A stretch of 64,000 bases of DNA from Adiantum capillus-veneris (GCA_014529385.2 CM043962.1:86275180-86339179), one strand, 5' to 3'. Counted from the stretch's first letter, positions 22,611-33,532 are shown. Notes: generated by a model not told the origin, from the sequence alone. Translations and numbers: made by a program.

Positions 22611-22898
22611 TATTCCTAGTGCGTCATTTAAAGTAATGACGGGAACACTGAGAACGGGAATATCTGTAAGGCCACCAGGAACGGGTACTTCTGATGCGTC
22701 ACATCGGATGGGTGACAGGGAGCATCGGAAAGAAGTATCCGACCATCCGGGAACGGACACCTCTGATGCGTCATAGGATGGGTGACATAGAGCATCGTGA
22801 AGGAGATTGTACCGTAAGTTCGGTAGGAAAGGACTAGGTGATGGGTATTCCTGATGCGTCACAAGGTGGGTGACGGGTGCATCGGAAAGGGAATATCC
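22610..22898 (+). repeat. Array of four nested hairpins (GATGCGTCAC motif)
   Basis: Four units at 22610-22664, 22683-22740, 22764-22796 and 22843-22898 share an inner stem of the form GATGCGTCAC...GTGAC...GCATC; unit 1 reads GTGCGTCATT...AATGACG...CAC. Three have an outer stem: GTATTCC/GGAATAT, GGGTACTTC/GAAGTATCC, GGGTATTCC/GGAATATCC. The outer stems differ between units on both sides in a compensating way. Spacing is about 70-90 bases. A decayed inverted copy is at about 28365-28660. Confidence 0.75.
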
Positions 22899-23344
22899 AT
22901 AGTCGGGAGGAAATTCCGAACTGTGTTAGAATTGTGCACAAGGAAAAGCAAGCACTTGAATGAAGATGGGTTCAGAGGAAACTTTGAGGAAAAACAGATG
23001 CTTTCTGAGAGAGCGGGATTGCTTTTCGGGAAAGCAGATGCTTTCCCGCGAGGAAGTCTATGTCTGCATTGCAACTGTGCATGTGATTGCATCCAAGGAC
23101 GCCTGGGAAGTGCTGTGAAAGCATTGTTTTTAACTTATAAGGTTTTATTGAGTTTTTCGGCAGGTTCAGATTATTTTTTAAATACGCCGGCCGTCCACTT
23201 AATAAGTGGGCAGCCATCTGATAAATAAGGCAACAAATCAGCCAACGTTTTCTCTCTCTCTTTTTTTGGCAGAACAGAAAAAAAAAAAAAAAAAAACGGC
23301 CGCGATCTCTACGCGAGCAGCTATTCGTGCCCGTGGCTAGGAGC

Positions 23345-23351
23345 TATAAAA
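23345..23351 (+). promoter_or_regulatory. Putative TATA box of E LTR
   Basis: tataaaa within gagctataaaagcatcac. The same word is conserved in the inverted copy (25058-25064 on the other strand), and it separates the hairpin-array part from the downstream part. Confidence 0.5.
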
Positions 23352-23739
23352 GCATCACATGCCCTCACTCAAAGAGGAGGACCAATCTTTGCAAGGAGGA
23401 GATGCTACTGCAGATTTCAGCCATAAAGAAGACGTTGCCAGTGATGCCCATGGCTGCCCCAAGTGTACCAGATGTCGCCAAGACCCAATGCGCGAGTTCC
23501 CTCGCGAAGAAGTGCCTACGAAGCGTGTTTCCATCGCGACAAGTTGCTGTTTTTCTCTGTTTTCAGCCCATAAACGTCGTAGACGGGGCTGATTTACGAG
23601 AAGGAACCCGAGAACACACCTCTTTTGTGTGTAGGATTGGAACAGAGGATTTTTCTATGTAAAGATCTCTTCCGGGGAATTGCTTTTCGAGAACGGAGTT
23701 GCGTTTCGAGCGTCGAGACTTTGAAGGTAACGTTTTTCA

Positions 23740-24930
23740 TGTTATGATCTTTGAGTATTTGATTGCAGGTGTACTTCCTCTTCGTGAGGGAGTAGGAGCA
23801 GAGGAAGGCATGAGCCTCTGCAGGAGAAAAGCGCTTTGAGGAACTAGAGCCAGATCAGCCCAAGGGTTTCGTACCCGAGTTTGGGAAGAAGATCCACGGA
23901 TCGGAGAGAGGTAGTCTCTCAAGTTGCGATCCGGAAGTTGGGATTCCCAAGTAAGGACTTCGTGTCCGGGAAAGCAGAGTTGTTCTGCGGGAAGAGGACT
24001 CTGGAAAGAGAGTTAGAAAGAGTTGCAGGGATGTCATGCCCTGAGTCTGGAAGGTGAGATCCAGAGGCGAGAACCTTGGTTCTCAAGGATTTGGAATAAG
24101 GAACGGAAGTTCCTTGGAATAGGGTTTTGCCCTAGGAATCGGAAGCTGAGGCTTCCAGGAACCATCAAGTCTTATTCTAGAACGAACGTGGTAATACGTT
24201 CGGTTCAAGTGCTTGTATAGACTTCTCCTCAGTAATAAAGATACTATTACGGGGGGGACCAGCCCATCTTCTGGTCCCCAGTACTGTGTCGATCTTCTCA
24301 CTCTCTATCTCTCTCTCTCTATTTATTTCTCTCTATATCCTCTGGCTTCAGTAATAAGTGATAAATCCTATTTATCCGAATGTATTTTATATTGTTATGC
24401 GCTCCCGTTTGTGACAGAAGAAGTCTATACAAGCACTTGAACCGAACGTATTACCACGTTCGTTCTAGAATAAGACTTTATGGTTCCCACAAGCCTCGGC
24501 TTCCTATTCCTATGGCAAAACCCTATTCCAAGGAACTTCCGTTCCTTATTCCAAATCCTCGAGAACCAAGGTTCTCGCCTCTGGATCTCACCTTCCACAC
24601 TCAGGGTACAGCATTCCTGCAACTCTCTTCCGACTCGGTTTCCAGAGTCCTCTTCCTGCAGAATAACTCTGCTTTCCTGGACAGGAAGTCCTTACTTCAG
24701 AATCCCCACTTCCGGATCACAACTTGAGAGACTACCTCTCTCCGATCCGTGGATCTACTTCCCAAACTCGGGTACGAAACCCTTGGGCTGATCTGGCTCT
24801 AGTTCCTCGGAGCGCTTTCTCCTGCAGGGGCTCATGCCTTCCTCTGCTCGTACTCCCTCGTGAAGAGGAAGTACAACTACAAACGCACACAAACACGGGA
24901 CAACAATTTGTATGGCAAATCCACAATTGA
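23740..24930. repeat. Large inverted repeat, arms about 490 bases
   Basis: 23740-24231 is the reverse complement of about 24417-24930 with scattered differences; the centre is about 185 bases. The innermost match is gcttgtatagacttct versus agaagtctatacaagc. These are the downstream halves of the plus and minus E copies placed tail to tail. Each arm is itself full of small hairpins (ggaagttcc, gagaaccttggttctc, ggaagctgaggcttcc, aacgaacgtggtaatacgttcgg). Confidence 0.85.
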
Positions 24931-25084
24931 TACCACTCGCTCTTTGCGCGGGAAAAGCCACCTCCATGCTTCGTAGTCTCGCGATCTCTTGCTCTTCTGG
25001 CGGCAGAGTCTTCTCTTGCTGATGTTGGCAACTCCTCTGAGAGAAGGCGCGTGATGCTTTTATAGCTCCCTGGCCACGGCAGGA
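24417..25084 (-). repeat. Family E LTR-like unit, minus orientation, TATA-side half
   Basis: Reverse complement of the TATA-to-end part of the E(+) copy. Reading down from 25084 it gives agggagctataaaagcatcac, then the tract ending tatagacttctt. The upstream half of the same unit lies at 27930-28742; family C sequence separates them. Confidence 0.75.
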
Positions 25085-25288
25085 ATAGGGTTTGGGGCCG
25101 GTCGCCTACTTTGTCTGAGCGCCCTCATATATTTCCATATATCATTTTTCTGTTGGGTTGTGGGGATTTTTATCGAGCCTTGCCCTACCTCCCCTTAGGG
25201 CCACGGGGTACCCACTTTCATCATCTGATTATTGTGAACTGGGTCTTCTGCTCATGGTAGTCATGGGGGGCTGATCGCCCCCTCTTCA

Positions 25289-25290
<2 letters not shown>

Positions 25291-25343
<53 letters not shown>
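25291..25343. repeat. CT microsatellite ending the C 5' LTR
   Basis: About 26 CT units. The 3' LTR has the same feature at 27863-27914, so it was part of the element when it inserted or arose from a tract present in the LTR. Confidence 0.95.
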
Positions 25344-25344
<1 letters not shown>

Positions 25345-25345
<1 letters not shown>

Positions 25346-25363
25346 GGTATCAGTTGCCAGGGC
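25345..25363 (+). other. Primer binding site of element C
   Basis: tggtatcagttgccagggc follows the CA end of the 5' LTR and starts with the initiator-Met-type word tggtatcag. Confidence 0.6.
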
Positions 25364-26744
25364 ACATGGTATCAACAGCTTCAGGCTCTCCATGGGACCA
25401 GCGCTTCATCAACATCAGGTATCCCTCCCAAGACGAAGCAAATCTGATCCCATCAGCCAGCGATCATTCTACAGGGGCATTGGCGCCACCTCATGGGCTG
25501 CTTTTCATCGCCGAAAAGAACCCTGGAGCAGCGTTTTTGCATCACCCTCATGCTGATCACCCTCTTGGCCGCCAGCACCAGCCTCTACAGGCGTTTCCAT
25601 CGCCAAAACCCCCTTCTGCCCATCTGCGTTTTCAGGTAGGGGCTGCGTTTTTCAGCAGCCATGCACTTGCGTTTTTGGACAGTCCAGCAGCCTGCGTTTT
25701 TCAACCAGGCAAAAGGGGGGCGTTGGGCCTTGCTCTACAGATCTTGCCTTTGCCCCACCGGCTTGGCATGCGATGCCTTGCCAGGGCAAATCCTCTTCAG
25801 ATCTACAGGTTTACAGCCATCACACCTTGCTGTTTTTTCTCTGTTTTCAGCCCTCCGATGGCTGCGACATCAATTCCCCACCCTCCCTACAACCTCTGCA
25901 CCGCTCTGGAACCTGCCGGGAGCGTACGAGCAAGCTGAAATCGCTGGACCGCAGCATTTTCATCACCTTGCAGTTGCATTTCTGGGTGGACAGCAGCCAC
26001 ATGGCTTGTGTTTTTCACAGAGGATGAAGTTACCTCCTGCCAGGACACCATCCGGTGGTGGTTCGTGCAGTCTCTCAATGACTGCTAGAGTACACAGTAT
26101 CTTTGACATCAGCTTGATCATCTACGGGCGTACGATCCTTGGGAGATCCATTCATTCCAGCCATCATTTGGCGGTTGCACACTCTAGAGGGGTTGGTGAC
26201 TTGTGGTTTGCTATGGATACACCTATGCACTCATCAGAAGAGTTCACACAAGATATGGCCATGCTCATGGCATATGGGATTCCGACATTCCTAGAGAAGA
26301 CACCATCATCTTGGGTGGACAGACACTTACCACTTGACCTCGACACGTCAGATCACTTGCTTACACAGGAGCATCTACATGGACTTAGGGAGAGGATCTT
26401 GGTTCTCTTCTTGGACAGGTTCATTGCTTGGATCTACAACTAGAGTGGGACTTCAGTGCTCGCGAGATGCGAGAGATCAGGCATCATCACGCGACTACAT
26501 CTAGAGTCACCCGGAGCTTGGTTGGCCTACACTCCTGATCATTTGGATTGCTACCTTCAGAGTTGCTTACACTCACCCTCAGTAACCTTACAGCAAACTT
26601 ATCCCCCGACCTAGGCAATAGGCCACTCCTAGCTCATTCGCATTGAGAGCCACACGAAGTTGCGTTTTGGCGTTGTTGGCGTGGATTATGTTTTGGTTGA
26701 CACCAGAGGATTGGAGGCAGGAGATATAAGCAAGACAAGACGGT

Positions 26745-27110
26745 GCAGAAAGATTGGTCTGGCCTTTCCTCTTCTCAGAGGATCTTCACAGCACAGACAT
26801 CTCAGTCTTGCTTCCCTTCTTCATTCAGGATGATTACGGTGCAGATAGCTTGGTCTGTCCACACCTCTTCTCAGAGGCCCTTCACAGCGCAGACTGTCGA
26901 GTCTGGCTTTCCCCTCATCTTGGATTACCCTACCTACTGACAGCACACCATCCGATGGTGGTCCGTGCCGTCTTTCGGTGATTGTTGCAGCTTACAGTAG
27001 CTTCTACAGTGCAGACTGTTTAGTCTGGCTTTCCTTGTTTCGACAGACACTTACGACGCAAATTGCTACATCTGGCCTTCCTGGAGTTTTACACAGCTTA
27101 GACACCTCGC
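26745..27110 (+). repeat. Irregular tandem motif with small hairpins inside element C
   Basis: A word of the form gcagac(6 bases)gtctggctttcc recurs at about 26785, 26841, 26889, 27011 and 27056, interleaved with cttctcagaggnccttcaca. Several copies form a GCAGAC/GTCTG stem with a six-base loop (cagactgtcgagtctg, cagactgtttagtctg). Spacing is 45-120 bases. Confidence 0.6.
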
Positions 27111-27527
27111 CACACTGGGTTACTGGTTCATGCAATTACAGGCTTTCGGTCATTCTCATGACGGTTCCTAGGCTTCACCGTTTTCTTAGACGGTTTGACT
27201 ACTGACACCACAGATCCTATTGGGAAGGACATTTGCAAGCCTATTGGCACTTCTTTTACAACAAGGAGTTGTTTTCACACTCAATTCGAGACCTTCACGC
27301 AATATCTTCACCCTGTATCGGCGGAGTACATCAGTTTGCTACAGTGCTCATGACGGCATCTTACCATGGAGATTTCTTGGCGGTCGTGACACCCCAAACT
27401 GCTGCTAAACTCGCGTATTTTGCCAGAGTGTTGTCCTTCAATAGACATTGCAGCAGACATCTTCATCATTTGCCTCACATCTTCGACTTCATAGGGTTTG
27501 TTCAGCATCCGATGCTGAGAGGGAGTG

Positions 27528-27861
27528 TTAGCTTACACCACTCTGCTACTTCACACGTCTAGGGCATACTTGTACGGCTAGTATGTCTCTGGGCTGGCCA
27601 CCCAAAGTCTTAAGTTGGTCCGACTGCCCGAGTTGGGACTGGCCACCCACTTTGTCTGGGCGCCCTCATATATTTCCATATATCATTTTTTTGTTGGGTC
27701 GTGGGGATTTTTATCAGGCCTTGCCCTACCTCCCCTTGGGCACCTATTTATAGGGCCACGGGGGTACCCACTTCCATCATCTGATTATTGTGAATTGGGT
27801 CTTCTACTCATGATAGTCATGGGGGGCTGATCGCCCCCTCTTCACCATCTCTAGCGTTTGT

Positions 27862-27917
<56 letters not shown>

Positions 27918-27920
27918 GCA
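27528..27920 (+). repeat. Element C 3' LTR
   Basis: TGTTAGCTTACACC...cccgca, about 393 bases. It contains a TATA-like tatttatag near 27746 and gggggctgatcgccccc, a perfect hairpin. The last about 270 bases match the 5' LTR. Confidence 0.65.
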
Positions 27921-27929
27921 CATGCACTC

Positions 27930-28742
27930 ACAGAGATCGTGGCAAATTTTTTTATTTTTTATTTTTTTTTAATATCTTCTGCCAGAAAAAGGGAGAGGGA
28001 AAACGATGGCTGGTTTTTGTTGCTTTATTTTTCCAAGTGGCTGCCCACTTATTAAGTGGCCGACCGGTCACTTTTAAAAATGGTCCGAGTCTACCCAAAA
28101 ACTCAATAAAACCTTATAAGTTTAAAACAATGCTTTCACAACACTTCCCAGGCATCCCTAGATGCAATCACATGCACAATTGCAATGCAAACATAGACTT
28201 CCTTGCGGGAAAGCATCTGCTTTTCCGAAAAGCAACCTGCTTTCTCAAAAAGCAATTGTATTTCCTCAAAGTTTCCTCTAAACCCATCTTCATTCAAGTG
28301 CTTGCTTCTCCTTGTGCACAATTCTAACACAATTCGGAATTTTTCTCCTAACTATGGATATCATTTTTTCGATGCTTCCGTTACCCACCCTGTGACGCTT
28401 CAGGAATACACATCACCTAGTCCTTTCCTACCGAACTTACGGTACAATCTCCTTCACGATGCTCTATGTCACCCATCCTATGACACATCAAAGATGTCCG
28501 TTCCCGGATGGTCAAATACTTCTTCCCGATGCAACCTGTCACCCATCCGATGTGATGCATCAGAAGTACCCGATCCCGATGGCCTCACACATATTCCTTT
28601 TCACAGTGCTCCTGTCATTACTCTGAATGATGCACTAGGAATACTCTGTACTCGGATGTCTCCAGTGAGAAAAACCCTCACTTGAAATTCCAATAATTCA
28701 TTTAGAATTATTTTTTTGTCAGATAAAGCTAGTTTAGCAACA
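27930..28742 (-). repeat. Family E LTR-like unit, minus orientation, upstream half
   Basis: Reverse complement of 22443 to about 23320: it ends in gcaaca at 28742 (TGTTGC start on minus), followed inward by the aataattctaaatgaattatt hairpin, the four GATGCGTCA-type hairpins in decayed form, and gcgggaaagc. CpG-type changes (for example tgacgcatc to tgacacatc) have weakened the stems. Confidence 0.8.
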
Positions 28743-30879
28743 GTAGCCTGTACGGATTTCTGCAAATTGCGCTAGTGCTTTTTGCTGGCAAATTTTGAGA
28801 ACATTTGCTTTTTGGAACAAGTTTCTTTTGGGATCGTTGCTTTAAGAACCAATTGCTTTTGAGTTTAACTACTTTTGGGCCCTGCCTTCGGCATCCCTTG
28901 GAAGAATAAAAGAACCCTAAGGGCCTCACTCTTCACAGCATCTGGACGCAGAGTCTGAGAGCGAGCACCCGCGTGAAGTTGTACTTTGCTCACAGATTAA
29001 TGTAAAAGAAATACCAAAAGGGGCACAAGTCTTTGGGCCAATCTCTCTTGGCACGGAACGACTCTCTTAAATTGTGAATTGTTTTTAAGGAATCTCTGCT
29101 GTGTCGCAACAGAATATAGACTTGGGGTGCCCAAGCCTGTGACAGTGGTATTAGAGCATCAGGCGTGTGCTTTCTCAAAGTATACCGGTCCTATCAAAGA
29201 GCAGTCAGGGCACTTGGAATCATTTTTAAAAATTGTTATTAAAGAATCTTCGTGTCCCCACCTCGGGCTTATTAGCTACTCCCACCCTTACTTTATCGCG
29301 CTCCCGTCTTCGTGCTCTGTCTTACAAGGCATAAATCCATAAAGAATCCCAAATTACACATGGGTCTCGTGGAGACTCTGATAGAGATAACACCTCCCAA
29401 TTGAAATCAAGCGCGGGAACTGAAGAAAAGAATGAAGATTTGGGTAAATTTTTCGGCGGAGAAGTTTGCCAAAGCTAAGTCTAAGCGTCAACTACAGGTT
29501 GACAACGGTGTGGATGACTGGATAATGTGGTGAGCGCATCAAAAGTTCCTGCAGGATGAGATGGCTACACAGGGATCTAGGTGCATCAAGACTTCTTGAC
29601 GGATGAGATGACCAAATGATTGAAACAATGTTCAGTATGAACTAAGTGTGTGAATGAAGAACTTTGAAATAGGAATTTCCGAAGATGATTCTGATTTATA
29701 AATGAGATTAATGTTGTCTGGAAGGACTTGTTAGTTGTGTACAGATAACAAGTGAAATCGATGATGATGAATGCAATGGGGAGCAATGACCACTTCACAA
29801 TGAATCCGATAAGTATCATGAATTTTGAATGAAGACTCCCGAATGAACCTGATGACGAATCATGAATCACGACTGATTCAATCGAATGAATGATTAAACC
29901 ACTCTGTTCAGTATGAACTTGGTGATGGATTGGGACTTCCGGAAATGATTACTCGCACACAACAATACTTGAGACGGATGACTACTTGCACACGACAGTG
30001 CTTGAGTTGAAAATCTCTATAGACATGATAGCAATATGGAATTAGTTAATCTGACATCAGTGAGGTCTAAGATGGATCTAGATGCAATTACTAAATAGTA
30101 AATACGTTGCTAGCAATCATAGTCTGAAATTTGGAATGAAATTTTTGTGATTGATTTGCAATGTGATGTCATGTGCAATGATGTGACTGTCGTCTTTGTA
30201 CAAGTACTAGAGGTGTCGTGTCTAGTCCGTCGGTACTTAGAGTCAGTGTCTACTAAACTGGTTTATGGCCTCTGTCTATTTTGCAGGCGTAATCGAGGTC
30301 AATTACAATTCTTTCAAGAGTGGGGTATGTCACAAATTGATGACGTGGCAATTTTGCCCGAACACACACGCGCAAGAAACTTGTACAGACTCCCCTGATT
30401 TTGCGCTGACTGCTGACGTGTACGGATTTTTGGAATTTACACTGACAGTGATGGCGTGGCAACCAATACGGATTTTCGCAAATTGCGTTGGTGCTTTTTG
30501 CTGGCATATTTTGGGAACATTTGCTCTTTGGAACAAGTTGCTTTTGGGATCGTTGCTTTAAGAACCAATTTCTTTTGAGTTTAATTGCTTTTGAGCTCTG
30601 CTTTTGGCATCCCTTGTAAGAATAAAAGAACCCTAAAGACCTCACTCTTTATAGCATCTCGACGTAGAGTCTGAGAGCGAGCACCCGCGGGAAGTTGTAC
30701 TTAGCTCATAGATTAATATAAAAGAAATACCGAAAGGGACGCCAGTCTTTGAGGCCAATCTCTCTTGACACGGAACTACGCCGGGCCGCGTCAACTCTCT
30801 CTTAAATTGTGAATTATTTTTAAGGAATCTCTGTTGTATCGCGACAGAATCTAGACTTGGGGTGCCCAAGCCTTTGACA
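28743..30879 (+). mobile_element. LTR element without coding capacity, family B
   Basis: 28748-29144 matches 30466-30879, and both end in gacttggggtgcccaagcct plus TGACA or TTGACA. The right copy is a complete LTR of 552 bases (TGTCACAAATTGATGACG at 30328). At 29145 follows gtggtattagagcatcagg, a tRNA-Met-type primer binding site. A purine-rich caagagtgggg precedes the 3' LTR. The 1.2 kb interior (29163-30327) has no recognisable gag or pol, so it resembles LARD/TRIM-type non-autonomous elements. The 5' LTR is truncated where it meets family E. Confidence 0.7.
30328..30879 (+). repeat. Family B 3' LTR
   Basis: TGTCAC...TTGACA, 552 bases, with aataaaagaaccctaa near 30620 as possible promoter or poly(A) signal. 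Related pieces lie at 19414-19640, 28743-29144 and, inverted, 33189-33459. Confidence 0.7.
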
Positions 30880-30886
30880 CCACAAA

Positions 30887-31600
30887 TGTCACGTGCACAT
30901 CTAACCCTATGTGCATGTGGACAAGCTGTAACTCCTACTTCTAGGGTTTAGGAAGTGTTCTGACACCTATGTGACCCTATTCGCAAGATGTGCATGTCTA
31001 GGCACTTTAGGTCTCTGATTGTATTCGTTAGGTGTAGGCATTGGGGAGTGGTCACATTATAGGACTTTAGCAGAGCCTAGGTAGTTCATGGCATGTGAAG
31101 CACCTCTTATTGATAATAATCAATTTCTTAATAAATGACATTTGATGTCATGTGCGCACTACACTTGCGCCACATGGACGAGCTTCTGCTACAGTCTAGC
31201 GCTAGTCGTAGTCTAGCTTTGGATCTAGCCTCGCATTTTGTGAGCCTCTAGCAAGACGTGCATGCCAGGCAGGTCATAGTGTTGCATACCCTCTCTTGCA
31301 CATTTAGGATATTTACAGCCAACGTCTTCAAAGACGTAACACATGTTACATGCAAAGTGCATGTGTTGGAGTTGGCTTTATCTCCAGAACCACTTCTTGT
31401 TTGATCGTCCGACTTTTCTGGATGTGGTTTAGAGGTGGAGCACGAGGTGCAAACCCTTGGCCAACAATGACAATAGTTCGAGGAGGTTTTGTTGGAGTGT
31501 GGACTTCTCCTTTCTCCATGTTCTCTTCTTCCCCGATGGTAACGTGGCCCTACAAATTTGGTCACTTCTCTGCCCTCTTGTGAGTTTGTAACTGCCAGCT
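30887..31600 (+). repeat. Family D LTR fragments, two in tandem
   Basis: TGTCACGTGCACATCTAACCCTATGTGC begins at 30887, immediately after the B LTR, and a similar start TGTCATGTGCGCACTACAC occurs at about 31147. Both share words with the LTR-like sequence after the gypsy relic at 36790 (ccctatgtgcatgtggacaagctgta; tagttgtaggcattgggga; gtcacattataggactt). They are probably solo or partial LTRs of the same gypsy family. Confidence 0.6.
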
Positions 31601-33188
31601 GTGGGAAAGCTTCTGATCTCTTGTGAGCTTGTCAACGCCAGTTTTGGGACAAGTTTAAAACCTTCTGTGGGCAGTTTTCTTGATGATCAAGAGCAGATTT
31701 GTCGAGATTTGGATGACAAGTTTTTCACACCGTGTCAACAGTTGCTGGGGACATCTAGTTCCTACTCCCGCAATCGGCAACATTTGGATACATCCCTCTG
31801 GAGAGCTCAAGCCTTGGGAGCAGCTCTCCGGGTGAAGATCTGGCCATAGTTGGCTAGTATAGCAGGATTTTCTTTTGCAGGTTTTTGCCCAGCTTTCTGG
31901 CATGTTGCAAATCAGCCCCAGCGTTCTTTACGGGCTTGTTCCCCGAGTCGGTTCATTTACTCTTCCTTTGAGTATTGTTGTCATGTTGTCTATTGGATAT
32001 TGATTGCACAATTCAGTTGTAACTTGTGGGTTTATTCTCTTTAGCACAAGTACTAAGAACAGTTTTGGTGCAGATTTTCAGGAAGCAAGTTACAACAGTG
32101 GGAGTATATGTGCTCTTTCGAGTCTGTATGCAGTTTGGCATATTGTATTGGATTATACCTACAGGTTAGATCTTGGCAAATGCACAGAAGTGGTGGACAT
32201 TTGGTTTGATCTCAAGGAGTTTGCTTCAGTAGCTATGTCCTTTTTGGACCTCGACGGCTTCTTTGGCAAACATGATCCTCAAGTGACGACCTTTAAGGTC
32301 TTTCTATTCTTAGCAGCCCAAGTTTATCGATGGTGTGATTCTCTTTGAGTCTTGAGCTCCACGAAATTCAGGCTTTGTTCTTCAGTTACAGAGACAGTAG
32401 TTTTACTCCAAGTTGTCTCAGATTTATTTATGGTGGTACTCATTCTCTTTTCCAAGGATTGAGCAGGAGGGGGGCTTCCTATCTTGGGGGGAGTTCTCAG
32501 CTTCAGCTCTAGAGCTTTCCGTGACATTGTTTGCTTTGTTCTAGCATGGGTTGAGTCATTTTAACCACACAGCGTACTTTTGAGGATGCTTCTTTTTTAG
32601 AGAGGGCTCCCTGGTGATTATCTTCAGTCGACTTCTAGTACTCCATTCAGCGAAGTACCATGCATGCTATCTTCCATTCCTTGGTTTTTTGCCCATTTCT
32701 TGCGGTTTTTGGATGATGAGCTTCAACCCACATTGCAGTTAGTATCTTGGCGGATATTTTCTTTGGATTTGTGATGTGAAGGTTGCTCTTCACAATGCAT
32801 CCGGGTAATAGTTCCTATGTCTCGTCTTCTAGATTGATCCCTGGAAGGTGTACCATTCAGGACACAACTATTCCCTTATCTTAAGACTGGCATGTTATCT
32901 TGTACAGGTGGATAGTGGTCCTTCTCAGACTAGGAACCAATTACATTTAGCTCAAGCATTCTTCATAGTGGGGAGATAGTCTTCTTGGTTCTCCAAGATT
33001 TGGTTCCAGGTTCCACACGTATATTATTTTCCTTTCGGATTCACCTCCCTTTGGTGATCCAGTTACACAGCAGAGACTGTTGGAGACTTATGACAGTTAT
33101 CCATGATTTGGGTATTCTCCCTTCATAGGGGATGCCAACTTGGGAGTCGATCTCCGCGGACTACTTCCTTTCAGTACCAGTGGTCCCC
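31601..33188. other. Unassigned repeat-derived sequence
   Basis: Open frames of 80-114 codons occur on + (31601-31849; 32004-32348) with normal composition but no recognised domain. Context suggests interior of a non-autonomous LTR element between D and B fragments. No convincing gene. Confidence 0.4.
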
Positions 33189-33459
33189 TGTAACAGGCTT
33201 GGGCACCCCAAGTCTAGAATCTATCGCGACACGAGAGAAAATCACTTAAAATACTTCACAACTTTAAAATCACACTTCAATTTGGTCAACACGGCCCAGT
33301 GTAGTTCCGTGCCCAGAGAGAGTGGCCCTAAATGCTGCCACCCCTTTTGGTATTTCTTTTATATTAATCTTTGAGCAAAGTACAACTCCCGCAAGGTCCT
33401 CACTCTCAAACTCTGTGTCCAGATGTCTGAGAAGTGAGGCCCTTAGGGCTCTTTTATTA
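33189..33459 (-). repeat. Family B LTR fragment, inverted
   Basis: Begins tgtaacaggcttgggcaccccaagtctaga, the reverse complement of the B LTR end, and continues through ccaccccttttggtatttctttta and gaggcccttagggctcttttatt. About half of the LTR is present. Confidence 0.8.
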
Positions 33460-33532
33460 GGACCGTCGGGGCATTTTTTTCCCTCACTGGGAGGTTTTTT
33501 CCCCATGCATTGTATATACGCCCATCACTCGT
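33457..33532 (+). repeat. Copia A LTR fragment
   Basis: aggaccgtcggggcattttttt through aggttttttccc to gcattgtatatacgcccatcact matches positions 8446-8512 of the copia A 3' LTR. Both LTR ends are missing; the piece is fused to a B LTR fragment. Confidence 0.8.

Larger units (their letters stand above)
22443..24400 (+). repeat. Family E LTR-like unit, plus orientation
   Basis: Begins TGTTGCTAAATTGGC. It contains a hairpin-rich first part (22468-23230), a TATA box at 23345-23351, and a second hairpin-rich part (23740-24231). The whole is matched in reverse orientation by 28742 down to 27930 and 25084 down to 24417, showing that it is one repeat family of about 1.8-1.95 kb. The layout of upstream region, TATA box and downstream transcribed part is that of an LTR with U3, R and U5. 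No coding frame. The exact right end (CTCCTCA at 24231, or near 24400) is uncertain. Confidence 0.65.
25085..27920 (+). mobile_element. Non-autonomous LTR element, family C
   Basis: Direct repeats bound it: 25100-25344 and about 27650-27920 share catatatttccatatatcat, gccttgccctacctcccctt and gggggctgatcgccccctc, both ending in a CT microsatellite. A primer binding site, tggtatcagttgccagggc, starts at 25345 right after the first LTR. The 3' LTR starts TGTTAGCTTACACC at 27528 after a purine tract; the 5' LTR lacks about its first 110 bases. The 2.2 kb interior has no gag or pol; the longest frames (25354-25938, 25661-26443) match nothing known. It divides a minus-oriented E unit and so is younger than it. 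Confidence 0.7.

Noticed and set aside
22610-22898. CRISPR array
   Set aside because: Repeats are hairpins with covarying arms and no constant-length spacers, in a eukaryotic LTR context.
25354-26443. 194- and 260-codon plus frames in element C
   Set aside because: Overlapping frames, no motif, hairpin-rich non-autonomous element; length alone is not evidence.
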